Positions 11,483-24,325 of a stretch of DNA of 64,000 bases are shown in pieces; positions within the stretch are counted from its first letter, which is position 1; each line of letters begins with the position of its first letter. The notes beneath the pieces are model-generated. The model was not told the DNA's origin and did no database searches. It saw nothing but the letters and a program-made list of their open reading frames with translations. The position numbers and the translations under genes were made by a program. Source of the stretch: Cucumis sativus (Eukaryota; Streptophyta; Magnoliopsida; Cucurbitales; Cucurbitaceae); the NCBI RefSeq assembly GCF_000004075.3, contig NC_026657.2:8556001-8620000 (forward strand), given 5' to 3'.

Positions 11483-13528
11483 ATCTCCAAAATTTTATTT
11501 CGTTAGGCAAAGGTATCATTAAAGGTCGGTTGAAACCAGATGTTGCTGAGATAAATTGCATCAAAATTTCCTCCTTCTGGGTATGATCAGAATGGCTGAC
11601 TCACTTGGAAGCATTTTATTCACGGTGAATTGCAAATATATATATGGCAGGTAATCTTGTATGCAACTGCTTGGTTGAAGATATTTATAGGGGAATCTAT
11701 AGGTTTGGACTCCATTATTTTGGTGGATTTGTTCATAAAAATAAAATAAAATAAAATAAGCGGTATATGATCAAAGTGAACCTTTTACTCACAATGGTGA
11801 CTTCTTTGAGGGGATAGGAAAGTGCATGTTGGACAATGAGTCTACGATGCTACTCTTAATGGCTACAGGTTTTCTTTTCTTTTAATAACTTCTTTTGTAG
11901 CTCTGATGTCTTTGACTAATAAATAGTACTCCTGAGTTTAAAAAGTAACCATCCTGATCCATGAAATTGATTGTTGATTGTTTGTGGGAGAATATTAGTA
12001 TAAGCTACACAAATGGTGTATCTGATTGCTGGTTGCTTGTAGTGTAGTAGTGATAGATATTGGTTTGGGTAATAACATAATGTTTAGTCATTTTCTCTCC
12101 TCCCACTCCACTTCTCCTGGTCTTTCCTTTTCAAGTAATTTCTTGGTAGGATAACCTGCAAAACGACGGTATGAGAGCTGCAGTCTTTGATTTCGAACTC
12201 GGGTTGCGACTTGGATGAGGTGGATGTCAATGTCTTAGTTTGTGCTCGGTCTAATGTTTCTGAAGGAACTGAGAACCAAGCTATAGTGTGTTGAACCTCA
12301 CAGCTTGTGTCTTCATCATGTTTATGTCAACCTGGCTAGGATAGGTTAGAATTTTTTGCATCAATTTTGAATAGTTGGGATTAAAGAAATCCAGATTCTT
12401 TCTTGTTCTGGATTGATTAAATTTGAGATTTATAAACTAGTTTTCATTTTACATTTAATTTCTTAAAGCAATGTTTAGCTTCAGGAATGCTTCTGATGCC
12501 AATATTTGTGTCATTACTACCAATAGCCAAATCTAGCAAACAAATCAAAGTACTTCTCTTTCATCTCTGTTTAAAATTTCCGAAGAACATTGAAAATAAC
12601 CTCTAAATGCTTACTGTTTATGCGTTTTTTTTTTTTTGTTATGTTTTTCTTTTTTATTTATTACTATTTCTCTGCAGTTTGAGTTTTTGATTCTTTGACT
12701 GAATCTTTTTTAATGAATTGGTAATTGTTGGATGGATTGTTTATATCTCATCCTTTTTTCCGTGATTCCATCCATCTTCTAAATGTAAATAATTTTTGGT
12801 CTTAGGCCTCTAGATTCTTTCAACATTTTTACTATTTTTACTGTTGAAATTCTTATGGGAGACCTTTTTGATGGCCCTAATATGTCATCTAAATAACCTC
12901 AAATCCTATCTATGGAAGATTAAGATCTTTCTTTGGGAGTTTCTGTCAGAGTTTGGTGTTTGTTTTCATGGCGAATGCCTTAATTAACGATCTTTCTCTA
13001 TTTTGATGTATTGTGTGTGCAATGAGCTTTGAGATTTTGAATCACTCTTTTGTGCTCGTTGATCCTGTGTTGCCATATATTGAAAAACGGTTCTTGGATC
13101 CCTTCGTGTGGTTGATGAAAATTAGTTAATAAATTTTGTTTCTCTTTTAAAAAAAAAGAAAAGTTAATAACTAATCTTCAACATACCATTCTCTCATTTG
13201 GGTATGGCCTTTTTTTCTCCTTCTAAACCTCTAGTGACGATGGGTTCATCTTACAAAAAGTGGGAAGAAAAAAAATTACTCGATGTTAAATCATAATATT
13301 GTTTTAGTTGCATTATTGCATGATTTTCTTGTGACACTAAAATTCTTAATTCATCAATTAATGTTTTAAAGTTAAAATGATATTAGCATGCTTTGCAATA
13401 GGAAATTTTCGCCTTTAAAGCTCTACTTAACTATTATATTTGACATTATTGGATTACAAAATTTATTTTGTTCACGAGTATTTTAATGCTACGAATGTTA
13501 CCATATCGTTTGATGATATTGATATGCC

Positions 13529-13764
13529 TTAATAAATTGTAGGGATTTTCGGTCTTTAAAATTCGAATTAACTGTTTTTGCACGTTATTAAATCACAACA
13601 TTTAATATTAGGGGAATGGTAAAAGATAATAAATTTGATAAAATGTTTTAATAAATTGTAGGAATTTCGGTCTTTAAATTTCGAATTAATTGTTTTTGCA
13701 CATTATTATATCACACTATTTAATATTAGGGAAATGGTAAAAAATAATAAATTTGATGAAATAT
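13529..13764 (+). repeat. Tandem duplication, about 119-bp unit, two good copies
   Basis: Unit 1 is 13529-13647 and unit 2 is 13648-13764. They share the same order of motifs: TTAATAAATTGTAGG, TTTCGGTCTTTAAA, TTCGAATTAA, GTTTTTGCAC, TTTAATATTAGG, ATGGTAAAA and ATAATAAATTTGAT, with scattered substitutions. The core GGAAATTTTCG-CTTTA also appears at about 13401 and 13842, so at least two more decayed copies flank the pair. No coding sequence inside. Confidence 0.85.
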
Positions 13765-14542
13765 TTATGAACAAAAATTATAACTTCAAAGTATTTTAAT
13801 TTATTTTTCTAAAAATGCTTAATAATAATTAATAATGAATTTGGAAATTTTCGTCTTTATAACTCCACTCTACTTTTTTTTTATATACTATTAGGTTACA
13901 ATATATATATTTGATTTCTTTATTATAAGATAACGATAATAAACGTTTTTTTAAGAGTAACAAATGTTATTGACTAACAAGAAATAAATGAATAATAAAG
14001 GCTCTAAATTAATTATTTCAAAGGGGCATTTTTTACAAACGATAGTAAAACCACGGAGGCTACTTAGCTATTATATTTAATTTTTTGGTTATAAATAACT
14101 CTTCTAATTTTCAGTTACTTTCTATAATAAAATTACATCTTACAGACTACATTTAATTTGAATCGAGATTAATTAATTATGAGCTAAATATTGAAATTTT
14201 AGAATATTTTTTATAAAAAAAACTATTAATTTATATATTTATAATAATTGAATTATCTCCTATGTTATGTTAGGTTAAGTTCAACTATGATAAATATATT
14301 ATAACTTATTAGAGAAGCTTTCATTTTATCATTATAGGATCAATTTAAACATGTCGGAGCTTCATATTGTTTCACTCACCTATCATATATACATGTAAAA
14401 TTCAACGAAAAAAATTCTAATGTTAGATCTCAAACGTGAAAGATGAAAATTGTTTACTACTTTTTAGAACAAAGATGATCATATCCTTAACATGATTCAA
14501 AATATCGTTAAAAAGAAAAACAGATGGATGAAAAGATTGGTG

Positions 14543-14615
14543 CACGCCCAGTGGGACTCGAACCCACAATCGCCTGATTAGAAGTCAGACGCCTTATCCA
14601 TTAGGCCATGGGCGC
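14543..14615 (-). tRNA. tRNA-Arg (anticodon TCT)
   Basis: On the minus strand a 73-nt cloverleaf starts GCGCCCA at 14615 and ends TGGGCGT plus discriminator G at 14543; the acceptor stem pairs with one G-U at the end. The anticodon loop is CTTCTAA, reading TCT. A-box TGGCCTAATGG and B-box GGTTCGAGTCC are intact. There is no intron and no encoded CCA. A TTTT terminator for RNA polymerase III lies just beyond the 3' end (14534-14531). It should be an active nuclear gene decoding AGA/AGG. Confidence 0.97.
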
Positions 14616-15600
14616 TTGCATCCTTTCATATTCACATGAGATGTTCTTAAAAAACTTGTTGATATTTTTCTTCTTAAGATCCAAATAAGGAGGGAGGATG
14701 AGTGGATGGATTTAAACCTTTGTTTTAAGAATTATCTATATATGGCAACACAGGATTGTTAAATCTTATAAGCCAGATTGATACAAAAGGCAATCAAAAC
14801 TCTAAAATTGTTGCATTCTAACACAACCACTAACAACTTTATAAATCTAATGTGCTAATTAGTAATCGCCAACAACTTTTAAGAAATTGTTAGCATTTAA
14901 ATCGAATAAACAAAATTGAATTGTTGGTTTAGACAATTGTTTTTAGTTCAACAATTAAGTCATCAATAACATTTGAAATGATAATTGATTTCTTATTCAT
15001 CAAATTAAAGTAAACAATATTTATATAAACAAACATTTTACACCCATATTGTCAAATCTCATCTAACCCTTCAAACAAACCTTTTACATGCACATTGACA
15101 AATCTCATCTAACCCTACAACCATTAGGTATTAAACAAACTAGTAGATTGATATAAATTAAACTTATACACTTTATTTTATTAAACTTTTGACCACGTTT
15201 CGATCATCATGTCAAATCCATACCGACACACATTTGAAAATTTGTTTTTAAGATTGGATTGATATCCCATTGAAAACCTAAACGTCCAATTTTCATACCA
15301 ATGTGTATATAACTAACGATATATTTTCAAATGTCTAAGTTGTAGAGGAAGTTTGAATTCCCACCCAAATTATAGAGAGAAGCGAAACGGGGTCGTAGTT
15401 TCTTTCAGTTTCGTTGCAATAAATAACAAAGATAGCAAGACGTAACTGCAAAAGAAACGCGGGATTCGGTGGCGGAAGTTTTAAATTGTGGACAATATTT
15501 TTTTTTTTATCAAATTAAAATAACCATTTAATAATAATAATGATGGTGATGATGATAATAATAAAAGGAAAAAGAAAACAAAAATGTAACGGACTCACCG
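14616..15600. other. Intergenic DNA and promoter of NIPA gene
   Basis: AT-rich, with a near-duplicate of about 30 nt around 15035-15065 and 15080-15115 (ACAAATCTCATCTAACCCT(T/A)CAA). CT-rich sequence at 15630-15665 looks like the start of the NIPA leader. No gene seen. Confidence 0.5.
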
Positions 15601-15639
15601 TTCGCCACTTAGCGCTCCCAATTCCCACATTCCCTTTCT

Positions 15640-15985
15640 CTCTCTCTCTTCTCCTTTTTCCCTCCGTTTCATTTCCATTCGCTTTCCGATCCGATTCGTT
15701 CCTTCTTCGATCTCCAGCTTCAAAATCCATCAGCAATTGATGTTATGAAGGTCAGGTTTCCGCCATTTTCTGTGTGTCTGCAGTTATCTTTTAATTCTAT
15801 TCACAATCATAACATTAATTTCATATATATAGATATATCTATAATAACAATGCATTATTCGTTGTTTTTTCTTTCTCCGTAATGCAATTTCTTGATGTTC
15901 AATCCTTCGCAGGAACTAACCGGTTCGTCTATTTCGGCATTGAAAGATTATCTCTGATTATCTTTCTTTTCCGTTTCTATAAGCT
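15640..15985 (+). other. 5' UTR with leader intron of NIPA gene
   Basis: CT-rich leader with donor ATGAAG/GTCAGG (exon end 15750) and acceptor TTCGCAG (exon start 15913), intron 162 nt. Upstream ATGs at about 15740 and 15745 would be cut off from a long frame by splicing. Confidence 0.5.
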
Positions 15986-18484
15986 ATGGGATTATCTTCC
16001 GATAACATCCATGGCCTCATTCTTGCTGTCTCTTCCAGTATCTTCATAGGTAGTAGCTTCATTATCAAGAAGAAAGGTCTTATGAAAGCCGGTGCTTCTG
16101 GAACCAGAGCAGGTTTGGTTGAACGTTTTTATTAATCCTCTTTTTGGAATAATTTCGATTTAATTAATGGTTGAATTTCGTGTTTGTGTAAAAGTTGAAG
16201 CGATTAAGTTCGTGATTTAACGTAGGGCTTTGTATGTAGTTAGAACCGATGTTTTGATAATTTGTAGATTTTAGTTGTATTTCTTCTTGTTTTATTGAAC
16301 TTGTTTTCATGTGACCAGGTTCTGGAGGATATTCGTATTTGTATGAACCTATGTGGTGGGCTGGGATGATAAGTAGTAAGTTTCTTCTTCATTCATTTCG
16401 TTTCTTATTCATATTGTTATCACGTTCAAACCTCGAATTGCTAAAACTAGCCGCCGTTCTCAAGAAAGCATTACCACATGCACTAGCACTTGAACTTGAA
16501 TTTTTGTTTGATGAATTTTCAAACTCTGCTCGTGTGTGTTTGTTTAATCTCTTTTTTTTTTTCCAGTTGATTCCTCTTTTGAGTGTTTCTTTCTCCGAAT
16601 TCAAGTAGTTAATTAAGATTTAGGAAGTCGAAGAATTCTTATCTATGAATATGAATACTTCAAGTTACAAGGTACAAACTAGTTGCCGCTGCTTTTCTCT
16701 TTGGAATTATGAGTATCTCTAATTTTGCCATATTTAGGAGCTCAAGTATGCCTCTCTGCATTGACATTTCTCTTGTTTTCCTCCTCCATTATTGCATTTG
16801 TCCAAACAGAATCATATGTTTATTCTCAATTACCAAGAGTAGTTCATGTATAAAATGTAATAGGTAATTTCATTTTCCTTTCGGAGCTATACTGTTTTGT
16901 ATAGATCATAGATCATAATCATTCATAGAATTTCTTTCCATAACCTACATGTTTCGTAATGATTATGAAATGGAACAATTACTTTTATCATTTTTAATAT
17001 CACCTCTCAATATCAATTTTAATGATATAAAAATTGCACTTAAATGTGTAATATAAAATATTAAATTAAATTTAAGTGATTTTATTTAGACATGACAAAA
17101 GTGATTTTAACCATTTCAAAATTACTTCCACACATGCCTTAAATCACCTTCTTGAGTTGAGTTGCATACTATTGAAAAGAGTGATTTAGAGTTGGATAAC
17201 TGTTGCAGCATTTGCATATCACAATAAAAGCAGGTTCATAAGTAACAGAGGCTGAGATGTTATATTAGTTTGCTTTGAATAATAATGTTCTTACTAACAA
17301 TCATCAGTTTATTTGATTTTGTGCAGTGATTGTTGGAGAAGTTGCTAATTTCGCTGCCTATGCTTATGCTCCTGCAATTCTCGTAACTCCTTTGGGAGCT
17401 TTAAGTATAATTTTCAGGTATATAACAATTTAACACTCATATATTACTTTTGAAACATTATACATCTATTATCCATGTATTATGCATAAGATGGAAGGTC
17501 TGACGTTAATCTTAGTAAATCGATATCTCACATAATATACATCTATATGTTATACTAATGACAGCCAGGTTTGGAAGTAATTAAATCACAGCTTACTTGC
17601 CCATATATTATTGTCAATATTGATAATACTTAATTAATATGTAGATGCATATATACTTGTGGTACTTAACGTACTTGGTGCTAATGTGTGGGAATGTATT
17701 GATGAGAGTAGTAAGCATGTTTGGAGTTTTGAGTAATATAATGAAACGACACCGTTTTGCAGTGCAGTACTAGCTCATTTCATTTTAGAGGAAAGGCTAC
17801 ATATATTCGGCATGCTCGGATGTGTTCTGTGTGTGGTGGGATCAACAACTATTGTTTTGCATGCTCCTCAGGAGAGAAATATTGAATCTGTCAAGGAAGT
17901 TTGGGTGCTTGCTACGGAGCCAGGTTTCTCAATTCCTTCCACCCTATATATATATATATTATATTTTCATGCTTTTAATTCAAACCTTGAATGTGCTTAT
18001 ATAGTTTATACAAACAGTAGACTTCAAGTATATACTAGTTTTCTCTCTCTCTAATTAGCTAGTTTTGATTGAATGAGGAAATCGGGGGTATTTTAACTTT
18101 TCAAGTAAGGAAAATAGCATCATTCTTTTTTATCTTATTATTTATCAAATTTTACCATGAACTTTTAACTTCATTCCTGTGCACCCTAAACTTTGACAAT
18201 CATTGTAAAATATAGTAAAATGAATCAAAATATTTTCAGATATTACAAAATTTTACTGTTTATCAACTATATATCGCGTCTACTATGTATGTTATGACAT
18301 TTTGTTATCTTTTGTAAATATATATTTTAGTAGATTTGTCATTTAAAAAAATTTACTTGTTTTCTTTAGTTACTACTTGGCAATATCTTTTACAATCAAC
18401 TTCAAGTGTTGGGAAAGAATGTTTCTTTTACTCCAAAAAGAATGTGAATGAAAATATTTCCATAATCTTATAATTAATCAATAT

Positions 18485-18518
<34 letters not shown>

Positions 18519-19005
18519 ATACAATATAACATGCGACTAATGAAGCTTTTATTGAAATTTATGGTTGAATGAATTTAATCTCAGTGTTGATGGATTTAAA
18601 CTAATAAACTTTGGGTTATTAACAGGTTTTATAGTATACTTGGTGATAGTTTTGGTTCTAGTTGTTGTTCTGATTGTTCGATATGTGCCAAGATACGGAC
18701 AAACCCACATGGTTGTTTACGTCGGAATTTGCTCTCTCATGGGTTCTCTAACGGTTTGTTCTCATAAAACTATATGATTTCTACGTCTTTTTAATTAAAT
18801 AAGTTTTTGAATTTAATTAATTAATTAATTAATTTTTGTGTAGGTTATGAGCGTCAAAGCAGTAGGAATTGCACTTAAGCTCACATTTTCAGGGATGAAT
18901 CAGTTTAAGTACTTTGAGACGTGGGTTTTTACCGTCATTGTGACTGGAGGTAGCATTTTACAAGTCAACTATTTAAACAAGGTAAAAATAATCTATTCAA
19001 CTCCA

Positions 19006-19060
<55 letters not shown>

Positions 19061-19928
19061 ACATTATAGTTGTGGTATATTTGTTTAATTAAAAAGATAT
19101 AAAACTAATTAAATGCTTAACCCAACGCCCTTCATGAAAAATCTATTAGAAAAAATTAGTGGAAAACCAAAATTAATTTAATTCTTTTTAAATTAATTAA
19201 TAGATATTCACCTCGAGCATTTAACAAAAAAAAAAATCTTAGTTTGTAGAAAGTGTTTTTTTTTATATCTGTCAGTATTCGAACCGACAGCCCTCGTCAA
19301 GTTGAGAGTTTTTTTTACCTAAACTATAACATTTTTATTCCAAAATAATTTAAGAGATAATGGTTGATGTACCGTACCAATCTTAATTTTCGAAGCAATT
19401 GATATACATACATATATAGTACCAATCAAATGTGGGGATTGTATTGCATAATTTATTTATCACGTTATTTTGTATTATTTCTATCTTATTGTATAGATTG
19501 ATTATGATATCAGCTTTCGTTTCCTAATAATATTAATAAAGTTGGTATCGCGAGAGAAGTGAATCTATGTTATAAATCATGCAGGCTCTGGACACCTTTA
19601 ACACTGCCGTAGTATCTCCAGTTTACTATGTGATGTTCACATCGCTCACCATCCTTGCCAGTATGATTATGTTTAAGGTAATTTATATCACATTTATTCT
19701 TTCCCTAAATTCCTCTTATCTGCCCTGATTGGCTTTTTATTTTACCTACAGGACTGGGATTCACAAAATGCATCACAAATTGCAACAGAACTATGCGGTT
19801 TTGTTACTATTCTTTCCGGAACTTTTCTCCTACATAAAACTAGGGATATGGGGAGTTCTCCATCCTCCGATGTCCCAATTGTCGTTAGGTCCCCGAAACG
19901 GCCTAATTCAAACACAAATTCTGACTAA
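15986..19928 (+). CDS. NIPA: Probable magnesium transporter NIPA (DUF803)
   Basis: Eight coding exons: 15986-16112, 16319-16375, 17327-17417, 17763-17923, 18626-18753, 18844-18981, 19585-19677, 19752-19928, giving 323 residues. The family signature is plain: [53 protein letters not shown] and [11 protein letters not shown]. About nine membrane segments can be drawn (near 8-28, 53-73, 76-99, 106-124, 147-166, 173-193, 214-232, 243-264, 276-292), followed by a polar Ser/Pro/Asn tail. NIPA proteins are endosomal or plasma-membrane Mg2+ transporters; plant members are annotated by homology only. The start fits the common MGLSSDN-type N-terminus; some paralogs have a longer one. Which numbered NIPA this is cannot be told. 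Confidence 0.92.
18480..18521 (+). repeat. (TA)n microsatellite in NIPA intron 4
   Basis: Two blocks of alternating TA separated by AATA, just before exon 5. Likely polymorphic. Confidence 0.85.
19009..19060 (+). repeat. Compound (CT)n(AT)n microsatellite in NIPA intron 6
   Basis: About 18 CT units followed by about 7 AT units, starting some 30 nt after the donor of the exon ending at 18981. Confidence 0.9.
19262..19330 (-). repeat. Possible decayed SINE head in NIPA intron
   Basis: On the minus strand the segment carries GGTTCGAATAC, close to a Pol III B-box, after a run of A. No good A-box or target duplication seen, so this is weak. Confidence 0.2.
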
Positions 19929-21214
19929 CAAACACCCCCAGCAGCGTAGCAAATTTTAAAAAAATAATAATAATAACAAAAGAAGAAGACTTGTTTAGAA
20001 AAAAAAAATTGTAAATTTTCTCTTATCATCCAAAGAGGTGGCCATTGCTGGGGGGAGGACAGATTTTTGGATGGAAGATTCTTAATTTATTGTAAGAAAG
20101 AAGCAAACCTGGTGGGCACAATATTAGCAAAGGCAAATGGAGTTTGAAGGTTTGTTTGGTTCTCACTTTTCATCTTTGAGGTACAGATTCAATTTTTTAT
20201 TTTTTTATTTTTTTTTACAAAAAGAAAGAAAGAATCAAAAAAGAAAAAGCCATACGATATACGTTACAGGTTGTGATAAACAAAGGGATAAGGTACTGAA
20301 TAGAAGTTTACTATAGCGCTAACATTTGAAGATACATTGTAAAATTGTAGGGTTTGGGAGATTTCTATATAACCAATCAATGTTCTTCTCTTTCTCCAAC
20401 ATTTAGTCTTGGTTTTTGATGATTCAACAATTGTAATTGTTTTCGCAGAAAGATTAAGTTTTGTATCAAGTCAGTAATTTGACTGTTGTGCTTGATACAC
20501 TACCAATGATATAAACGAGCCTGATGTTATATCTTGTTTATAGTCTCCTTTTATTTTTACTTGCAACTTGTGATGTAAATTATTCTAAAAATTGGATCCT
20601 TGAAGCTCGTGAGCATTATGTAAATCTAAATCAGAGGTTATGTTAAGTTAGTCTACGGTCTCAAATTCTAGGCTTTAGATTGAAAACTTATTGATAGACA
20701 AGGTTACTCTTGACCTTTTAAAAAAACAACAAAACTATTGTTGAAGTAGAATTCCTTTGAAATATTGAATGAAAATTGGGGCCTAAAATTGTGTGGTGGT
20801 GACCTAAAAAAACAAATTCGCCCATTCTAGGTCTCAACTTCTATCTATAATTCAGGGGTAAGGTGTCTTATATATGCATGGAAAATTAATTTAAATGATA
20901 ACTTCCGAAAATATTTAAAAATTTCATAATCTATTATAGTAGTAGATCACAAATAGTATCAAAGATTTTGGTTCATTTGATTTTTTTTTTAAATACTTCT
21001 ATTTAGATGTGTATCGCCTTAAGTTGAGACCTAGGTGTCTTTCCATTATAAAAAAATAATAAATAAATAAACGAGTTTTTAGTCTATACAGACAAAAGGA
21101 ATATATAAGCTAAAATTTTCAGCATGAAAATTCATCAGAAACAACTTTACAGGACAGTTATAAGAAGTAGATAGAATATAGAAACCTGAATCGCTTGATG
21201 AAGAGCCAAAGGTT
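19929..21214. other. NIPA 3' UTR and convergent intergenic gap
   Basis: The NIPA 3' UTR probably runs to about 20.5 kb. The rest separates two convergent genes and holds the 3' UTR of the coiled-coil gene on the minus strand. No genes or clear repeats recognised. Confidence 0.55.
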
Positions 21215-24200
21215 TTAACCACTGTCAGCTTGGAGTTCTAAATGCATCTGCTCCTTCAATATTTTCTCAACAGCGTCTGCAAAGCTTGATAGATTTCGGC
21301 GAATATGAGCGTCCAAGGAATTTGCCATTTTCTGAAGGATTCAAACATAATCAGAAAGATGCATATAACACATAATGTCCCAATGACATCCATTATATAT
21401 GTAGACTGATTTGATCCAGTTAGCTTTTGGCAGACATGAGATGTTACCAATAGACCTTTTCAGGTATCAATAATAAAAATAAAAAAGGATAAAAAGGAAA
21501 ACGAGAGCCATCTTACCTCCACCTTGCAAATGAGGCTTAAAGAAACTCCTTTTGTATAATGATCTGAGCTCTTGAGTGAAATAAGTTTCAAAGGAGAATC
21601 GGCTAATGGCCAACCTTGAGACACCTTAATACACGCATCAATCCCTCCAATCATACTACACATTATCATTTCGTCTTGATCCAAATACTCAAAGGAATGA
21701 CTGCATGAAAAGTAAGTACTTCAGTCTCAACAATTAATAAAAGATAGAAATTACGTTATTTTAAGTCAAAATTGATGTGCATTCCCCATCCAATTGACCA
21801 ATTCCTGTAGGGAGATGGACACAAGAAGAGGGGGAAATCCCTACGATTTATTTATACATTAACTTTACTTATACAAGAGATCTGAAAATTTTACGAGACT
21901 CACCATGATTTGTTTGCACTCTTCACAGCAAACCGCCTAAGAGTACACAAAACAATCCTATCTTGTACTTTTCTTACAAACCATTCCAATGAAGAATTGC
22001 TGCTCATGCAAAACCAATGAATGGGTCAGATAAATTGCTCAGTTCCATAAGTGGAAAATTATTGCAAAATTGTAGCCAAATCATTCCAACTACGGATAAA
22101 TAGATCTGATGTCATTATATGATATTTATCGCAGCTAGATATGCTTAATTAAACTGCTGCATGGTTCCATTAACGTTATTCTCTCTCTATCTGTGTGAAA
22201 ATAAGGCTACTTAGTAACAGCTCAAATAGCTTGATTCCAATTCCAACCGACCAAAAGAGTTCAAATAGTAGCCAAATCACTACAATTTAAGAAACAGAAT
22301 CTTTCCGGTTTCTCCCAATTCTTCTTGACTACAATGGAACCAAGTGCATAAAGGAATCTTATAGGGAACATACCTGATTGACTTTGAAGCATTGATGATA
22401 TCGTGCAAGTGGACATCAGCAGGAAAGATCTGTGCAAATTACTAATGAATCAAGCCACTTCAACAGAGATTACATAAAAGAAAGATAAAGAGGTGCCAAC
22501 AGATGGAATCACTTTTTAAATTCTAATAATGATTAGACCAAGATAGCCACGGATACAATTAATTGTGGTACTCAACGAAATATACCTCAGCATTCTTTAA
22601 CTCCATTGTCCCATCCAAAACTTCTATTATCAACTCGTGATCCAATTCAGATTTCTCAATCAAACCTTCAAGTCTTTGTAAAGTTGAAAAATCTTCCACG
22701 TTTGGAATATGTGTATGTAATGACAATCTAATGGAATTATCAGCGACGTCAATGACCTTCATACCACCAATTGTGCCCTCAACCTGCTCAATAACATCCA
22801 AACTAAAAGGAGAGAATTAGGAGGGAGGATGAGAGAGAGAAATCGTTGGTATTAAATTGATAGCACATTTCGTGAGATATAATTCATGTGAACTATAACT
22901 TGATTGTTGTTACTTTTGCGATAATCATGTCCGATTTGTGCATATATAATTTTATTCTCTATGAATAAAACAATGAAGGAGAGATGAAGATCTAGACTCT
23001 ATAAAGATATTTGGAGAAAATCAGAATCTCTGTGCGAGAAGAATACCATACAAAGATAGGAGCCTAATACCCGAGGGAATAGCACCTAGGTGCTTGTCGC
23101 GAAAATGTGGTGCTACAGCAGAACAAAGAAAAAACAAGAAAATGGTGCTACCACAAGGCATAAATGTCATGGCATGGCGCTCCGAACTTCTAATTTCCCT
23201 CGTCTACCTACAATGCCATGGCAATAGCATAACCCATTTTATAACCCATTTGATTGTGTAGCGCTAAACATGAATAGCTAAACTTTTAGCTCTTAGGGAC
23301 TGATGACCTCCAAATTTTATAGATCAATTTCTTATTACTCTTGATTGAATCAACTTGGTTGTCTTATTAATGTTTCTCTATTGTTCATGCTCCTAATTTA
23401 CGGATCATAGGTTAATTGATCTTAGATTAAAAATCTTAAGCTCAGGAGACTCAAGTTAGAGACATAACCGAGTTGCATAACTGAAGGTGGTTTTAAGATC
23501 AAGAGATTTAAATATAACAATTCACATCTCAAAACACAACTTACCTTTTAAATATCTCATCTACTTCCTGCAAAGATTTTAGAATTTTTTTGTTCTTCTC
23601 GATCTGACTTTCAAGTTCCAAAACCTGGAAGAAGCATAAACAGTTTCATAAAATAGTTGATGATTGTAAGCCTTGTATATATGAATGGGTAAAAGAAGAA
23701 CCACTTCAGAACAAGTCAAACCACATATAGTTTGTCATTGAGATACAAAGTCATGGTTGAAACAGTTAATGAAACCTATTGATCCTTCGTTTGTTTTGCT
23801 TCTATGCAATATTCATGTGTACTTTTAATCTTCGTATAATTTTTATTATCTTGATGAAATTCTCGTTTCCTTTAAAAAAAAAAAAAACAGTTAGTGAAAC
23901 CATGCATTTTAATTCAGCATCATTAAATTGCACGCTCCCTAGGAACTTACTTATAATTGATAGGGAACATATGACCACCAAAAATAAAGTCAGAAGCAAT
24001 AAAGTGATAGAACGAACCTCAAATGCATTGCATTCACGGTTGACTATCACGTTCATCGGATCTTCGCCATTCATAGAGCTGCAATTAAATGTGGCCTCTT
24101 CAGGATCCTACAAGATTGTAAATTGTAATGATAACATGGTGGCAGACAGTCTCATTTGGAGAAGAACCTTTTGATTAGGCGTATAAACAAGTTAAGCTAA

Positions 24201-24287
24201 TCATACGTTAGGCCAAACAAAATTGACAAAATCAAACCACAGAATCAAATTGAAAATAAGGTAATCGTTGGAAGGAGGGGGAAAAAA

Positions 24288-24325
<38 letters not shown>

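Larger units (their letters stand above)
10367..14542. other. 3' UTR of SR/RRM gene, then repeat-bearing intergenic DNA
   Basis: The first several hundred bases have the mixed composition of a 3' UTR; a T-rich acceptor TTTTGCAG near 10730 could mark a UTR intron. A polypyrimidine tract of about 75 nt lies at 11405-11480. No protein family was recognised in 10.4-13.3 kb. From 13.39 to 13.92 kb there is a degenerate tandem repeat (listed separately). AT-rich DNA follows up to the tRNA gene. Confidence 0.5.

Noticed and set aside
11356-11586. Small Phe/Ser-rich proteins on both strands
   Set aside because: Products of the polypyrimidine tract at 11405-11482.
18480-19060. Repeat arrays considered as CRISPR-like or satellite
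   Set aside because: They are simple TA and CT microsatellites within introns, with no spacer structure.
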